Positions 61,413 through 64,000 of a stretch of 64,000 nt of DNA are shown here, piece after piece (the stretch's first letter is position 1; each line of letters begins with the position of its first letter). Location: NCBI RefSeq assembly GCF_029017505.1, contig NZ_JAQGEI010000003.1, positions 124,001 to 188,000 on the forward strand, given 5' to 3'. The position numbers were made by a program, and so were the translations under genes. This stretch comes from Sedimenticola hydrogenitrophicus (GTDB lineage: Bacteria; Pseudomonadota; Gammaproteobacteria; Chromatiales; Chromatiaceae). Under the pieces are notes generated by a model that did not search any database, was not told where the DNA came from, and worked only from the letters and a program-made list of their open reading frames with translations.

Positions 61413-61498
61413 GTAGGTTGGGGTGAGGAACGAACCCCAACATCATTTTGCGCACCCATGAGGCTCTGTTGGGGTTCGCAGGCTCACCCCAACCTACC
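61413..61498. repeat. GTAGGTTGGGGTGAG palindrome
   Basis: From GTAGGTTGGGGTGAGGAACG to CTCACCCCAACCTAC with an inner AACCCCAACA/TGTTGGGGTT pair. Located between the divergent Hsp20 gene start and the AttH-like gene stop. Confidence 0.6.
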
Positions 61499-61539
61499 AG
61501 CTCCCAGCGTTATGCATCGGCTCACCAGCCGGGCCGGTC

Positions 61540-62643
61540 TCAATACCCGGTCATCTCCAGATACCCCCGACCCACCAGGTTGTCCCCCTCATACACATCC
61601 ACGGCACCCTCCCAGTAGCGCACGGTGTGGTCCATCTCCTGATCGTCCAGCAACGGTTTGATACGCAGGGTTCTGTCGCGCGATTTGATCCGCATTTCCC
61701 ATTCGACCGGATAGCTTATGCCCGTGGGGTTCTGCCACCAACGCAGGGGAGTGAGTTCAATGTCTTCCAGGTCCAGGCGACGGGTTGCGCCATCGGCCCC
61801 AGTCAGGCTGCCGGCGCTGTGGGGATCGTCCTTGCCGTCCCGACCGCGTAGCCGGTAGAACATCAGATTGTCGCCGTCGTTTAGTTGCAGGGAGAACCAG
61901 TCCCAGCCGGATTGTTCCGGGGACAGGGCACTGGTACCCCACTCCCGGTCGAGCCAGGAGTCGCCCTGTACCGCCAGGGTCTCTCCATCCAGGCTGATCG
62001 TCCCGGCGGTGCGCAGGCGCGGATAGGAGTAGTAATAGGATGCGTTGCCCGGTTCAGCGCTTTTCCGGCTCAGCCCCCGCTCACCCTGGAGTACGACCCC
62101 GACGCTGGGTTCGACAGCCAGCGTCAGGCCGAACGCCCTGGTTGTCAGATCCAGGTGCCAGGGGAACTCGCTACCTTCGGCGCGCAGTTGCCAATCCTCC
62201 GTCCAGACCCGAAATGGTGTGATTGCTACGCCTGCCAGCCCGGGGCCCGCACGGGTCAATCGCTCCTCGGAAAGATGGCGCTTGCCATCGGCATCGGTGA
62301 TGGCCACATGGGCCATCCAGAGTGGATTGCCGGCCCAACTGGAGGCACTTTTTTCGCCGCCGGGCAGGGTCAGGGAGAAGCGGAAAAAGGTGACCTGATA
62401 GCCGAAGCGGCGGCCATCGTCGCTTAGCAGATTGCCGGTGAGATACCACCATTCGGTACGGTATTCGGGGTGTCCGCCATGATCCCGGGGGAACTGGAAA
62501 TCACGGGGTGTCGTGGCGCGGGCAAACCCGGCCTGCCCCAGCTCCGAGAGCAGATCCGTGGCGGAGAGTTTCTCCGCCGGGGGCGCGGGTTCGGCGCACC
62601 CCGTCAGGATGAGCACCAGCAGCAGAAGCGCGAGCCGTTGCAT
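61540..62643 (-). CDS. AttH/CrtC-like lipoprotein
   Basis: 367 residues. Lipoprotein signal with lipobox LTGC (C16), then a two-domain lipocalin-like fold of the AttH / carotenoid 1,2-hydratase family: EYRTEWWYLTGNLLSDDGRRFGYQVTFFRF (about 60-90), WMAHVAITD, and GDSWLDREWGTSALSPEQSGWDWFSLQLNDG (about 228-258). Proteins of this kind are usually encoded with an ABC permease, as here: the FtsX-like gene ends one base before the ATG at 62643. A role in lipid or hydrophobic ligand handling at the outer membrane is inferred. Confidence 0.88.
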   Translation of the reverse strand: MQRLALLLLVLILTGCAEPAPPAEKLSATDLLSELGQAGFARATTPRDFQFPRDHGGHPEYRTEWWYLTGNLLSDDGRRFGYQVTFFRFSLTLPGGEKSASSWAGNPLWMAHVAITDADGKRHLSEERLTRAGPGLAGVAITPFRVWTEDWQLRAEGSEFPWHLDLTTRAFGLTLAVEPSVGVVLQGERGLSRKSAEPGNASYYYSYPRLRTAGTISLDGETLAVQGDSWLDREWGTSALSPEQSGWDWFSLQLNDGDNLMFYRLRGRDGKDDPHSAGSLTGADGATRRLDLEDIELTPLRWWQNPTGISYPVEWEMRIKSRDRTLRIKPLLDDQEMDHTVRYWEGAVDVYEGDNLVGRGYLEMTGY

Positions 62644-62644
62644 G

Positions 62645-64000
62645 CTACTCCTCCCGCAACGCCAGGGCGGGGCGGGTGCGCGCCATGCGCAGGCTGGGGT
62701 AGAGCCCGGCCAGCAGCGCCGCCACCAGGGCGAAACCGGTGGCCTCCAGCAGGATGGTCGGCGACAGCTGGCTGGGCATGCTCCAGCCGAAGGCGCGCAG
62801 GTTGATTACATGCACCAGGATCTCCGCCATCAGCCAACCCAGCGGCATCGCCAGTAGCGCCGCCATCAGCCCCATCAGCAGGGTCTGCAGGCTGACCTGG
62901 CCCAGCAGCTGGCGCGGCGTCAGGCCGGTGGCGCGCAGGATCGCATGCTCCCTGGCCCGTTCCAGCTGCAGCGCCATCATGGCGCTGAGGATGCCGACAA
63001 AGGCCACCGCGATCACCAGCAGACGCAGCACCCGGGTGATGGTGAAGGTGCGGTCGAAGATCTCCAGGGACTGTTCCAGGATCTCCCGGTTGGCGCGCAC
63101 CTGCAGGGGCCGCTCCGCCTGGCCGGCCAGCTGCTTGATCCGGGTGAGCAACGGACCGCTGGGCTGTCCCGGTTGCAGGTAGACGCCCAGGGTGGTGATC
63201 TGCGCGTCGTCCCAGAGGGCGGCATAGCGCTCCCTGGGCATCACCACCAGGCCCCGGTCCGAGCCGTAGTCGAAGAAGATGCCGCCGACGGTAAAGCTGA
63301 CGACGCCATCCGGCGTCAGCAGCGGCAACGGGTCGCCCACCTGTATCCGCTGGTGGTAGGCGTAGGGCTCGGAGATCAGCAGCAGATCGCCCGCGGCGAA
63401 GCGCGCCCAGAGATCGGGCAGGGTCCCGCCCTTGAAACGGAAGCCGCGGTAGCTGCGGCTGGCCAGGCCGATGGCCAGCAGGTGGACCGGACCGCGCTCG
63501 CTCTCCAGGGTGACGTGGCGGCCGCTGCTGATCTCCGCCACCCCCTCCAGCTGTTGGATTCGTGACGGCAGCCAGTCGGGCAACGGGGCGGAGGCGCGTT
63601 TGGAGGCGCTGTGAGTCGCGCTGACATAGATATCCCCCTGCACCGTCTGGGCCAGCCACTGGCCGACGGTGTCGCGGAAACTCTCCACCATGATGCCCAT
63701 GCCGATGGTGGCGGCGATCGCCAGGGTCAGGGCGGCGATAGCCGGGCCGGTGCGGCTCAGGGTGGCGTCGATACCCCGGGAGGCGAGTCGGCCGATGCTG
63801 CCGAATGCGCCTGCCAGCGGATACTGCAGCAGCCGCGAAAGCGGCGGCACCAGGGTCGGCACCAGCAGGCAGTAGCCCATGATGAAACAGAACAGGGCGG
63901 CAAACCCCAGCAGCAGGCTGCGCTCGGAGCTCTGCACCAGCCCCAGGCCGCCACCCATGCCCGCCAGGCCGATCAGCAGCAGCCAGGGGAGGGCGCGGTG
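62645..64000 (-). CDS. ABC transporter permease, FtsX-like (N-terminus outside window)
   Basis: About 451 codons of the C-terminal half of a large MacB/LolC/E-like permease; reading is open through the right edge (the codon before M63958 continues GLAG). The part seen: two helices (SLLLGFAALFCFIMGYCLL near the edge, and AIAALTLAIAATIGMGIMV), a periplasmic MacB_PCD-like domain, then the FtsX core with three helices (VLRLLVIAVAFVGILSAMMAL, LGQVSLQTLLMGLMAALLAMP, ILLEATGFALVAALLAGLYP) and the ending MARTRPALALREE. The partner ATPase should lie to the right. Operon with the AttH-like lipoprotein. Confidence 0.9.
   Translation of the reverse strand, partial: HRALPWLLLIGLAGMGGGLGLVQSSERSLLLGFAALFCFIMGYCLLVPTLVPPLSRLLQYPLAGAFGSIGRLASRGIDATLSRTGPAIAALTLAIAATIGMGIMVESFRDTVGQWLAQTVQGDIYVSATHSASKRASAPLPDWLPSRIQQLEGVAEISSGRHVTLESERGPVHLLAIGLASRSYRGFRFKGGTLPDLWARFAAGDLLLISEPYAYHQRIQVGDPLPLLTPDGVVSFTVGGIFFDYGSDRGLVVMPRERYAALWDDAQITTLGVYLQPGQPSGPLLTRIKQLAGQAERPLQVRANREILEQSLEIFDRTFTITRVLRLLVIAVAFVGILSAMMALQLERAREHAILRATGLTPRQLLGQVSLQTLLMGLMAALLAMPLGWLMAEILVHVINLRAFGWSMPSQLSPTILLEATGFALVAALLAGLYPSLRMARTRPALALREE

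Overview
The window reads as a chromosomal stretch of a GC-rich gammaproteobacterium. The gene styles (TrmN6, DUF971, NosD-like, ETHE1-type persulfide dioxygenase, benzoate-CoA ligase with a TRAP binding protein, Pta-AckA, IbpA-like Hsp20) and the dense intergenic palindromes suggest a facultatively anaerobic, possibly sulfur-metabolising Chromatiales/Sedimenticola-like lineage. That placement is inference: there is no rRNA or marker gene here. I found no phage, plasmid, transposase, tRNA or CRISPR.

Layout. 1-5.4 kb: an aromatic-acid island on the minus strand, made of a TRAP binding protein (cut by the left edge), a benzoate-CoA-ligase-type enzyme with a good sigma-54 promoter, and a sensor-less sigma-54 activator; an MFS carrier is divergent. 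5.5-10.9 kb: an envelope-stress-like module, with a PspA-like / membrane / VWA operon divergent from a response regulator and a histidine kinase with a very large periplasmic domain. 11-19.6 kb: CBS protein, solitary NosD-like protein, HugZ-like protein, trmN6, ppc, PhnA-like protein, transaldolase. 20-31 kb: 3-hydroxybutyrate dehydrogenase, two MFS carriers, a VOC protein, a ModE-like regulator, a LysR gene followed by azoR-cytochrome b561-yceI, persulfide dioxygenase, DUF971 and HD proteins. 31-36 kb: Kef-type antiporter and a run of small exported proteins (EF-hand, lipoprotein, PRC-barrel, retropepsin-like). 36-43 kb: a signalling cluster (kinase-less PAS sensor, single-domain receiver, hybrid kinase, HD-GYP phosphodiesterase) containing the remnant of a deleted kinase. 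43.7-50 kb: SLC13 and SulP anion transporters sharing a duplicated promoter and leader, on either side of an ogt/ada-alkA repair pair. 50-56 kb: ackA-pta and formate-THF ligase. 56-64 kb: antiporter, DmeF metal exporter, hydrolase, small heat-shock protein, and an FtsX-type permease with its AttH-like lipoprotein (permease cut by the right edge).

The most unusual property is the intergenic DNA. At least six families of non-coding palindromic elements occur in two or three copies each. Several are inserted inside one another, and three insertions carry 8-10 bp target duplications, which is direct sequence evidence of transposition of short non-autonomous elements. Gene debris is also visible: a Lrp/AsnC tail ending at a palindrome, a histidine kinase reduced to its two ends, and a frameshifted lipoprotein.
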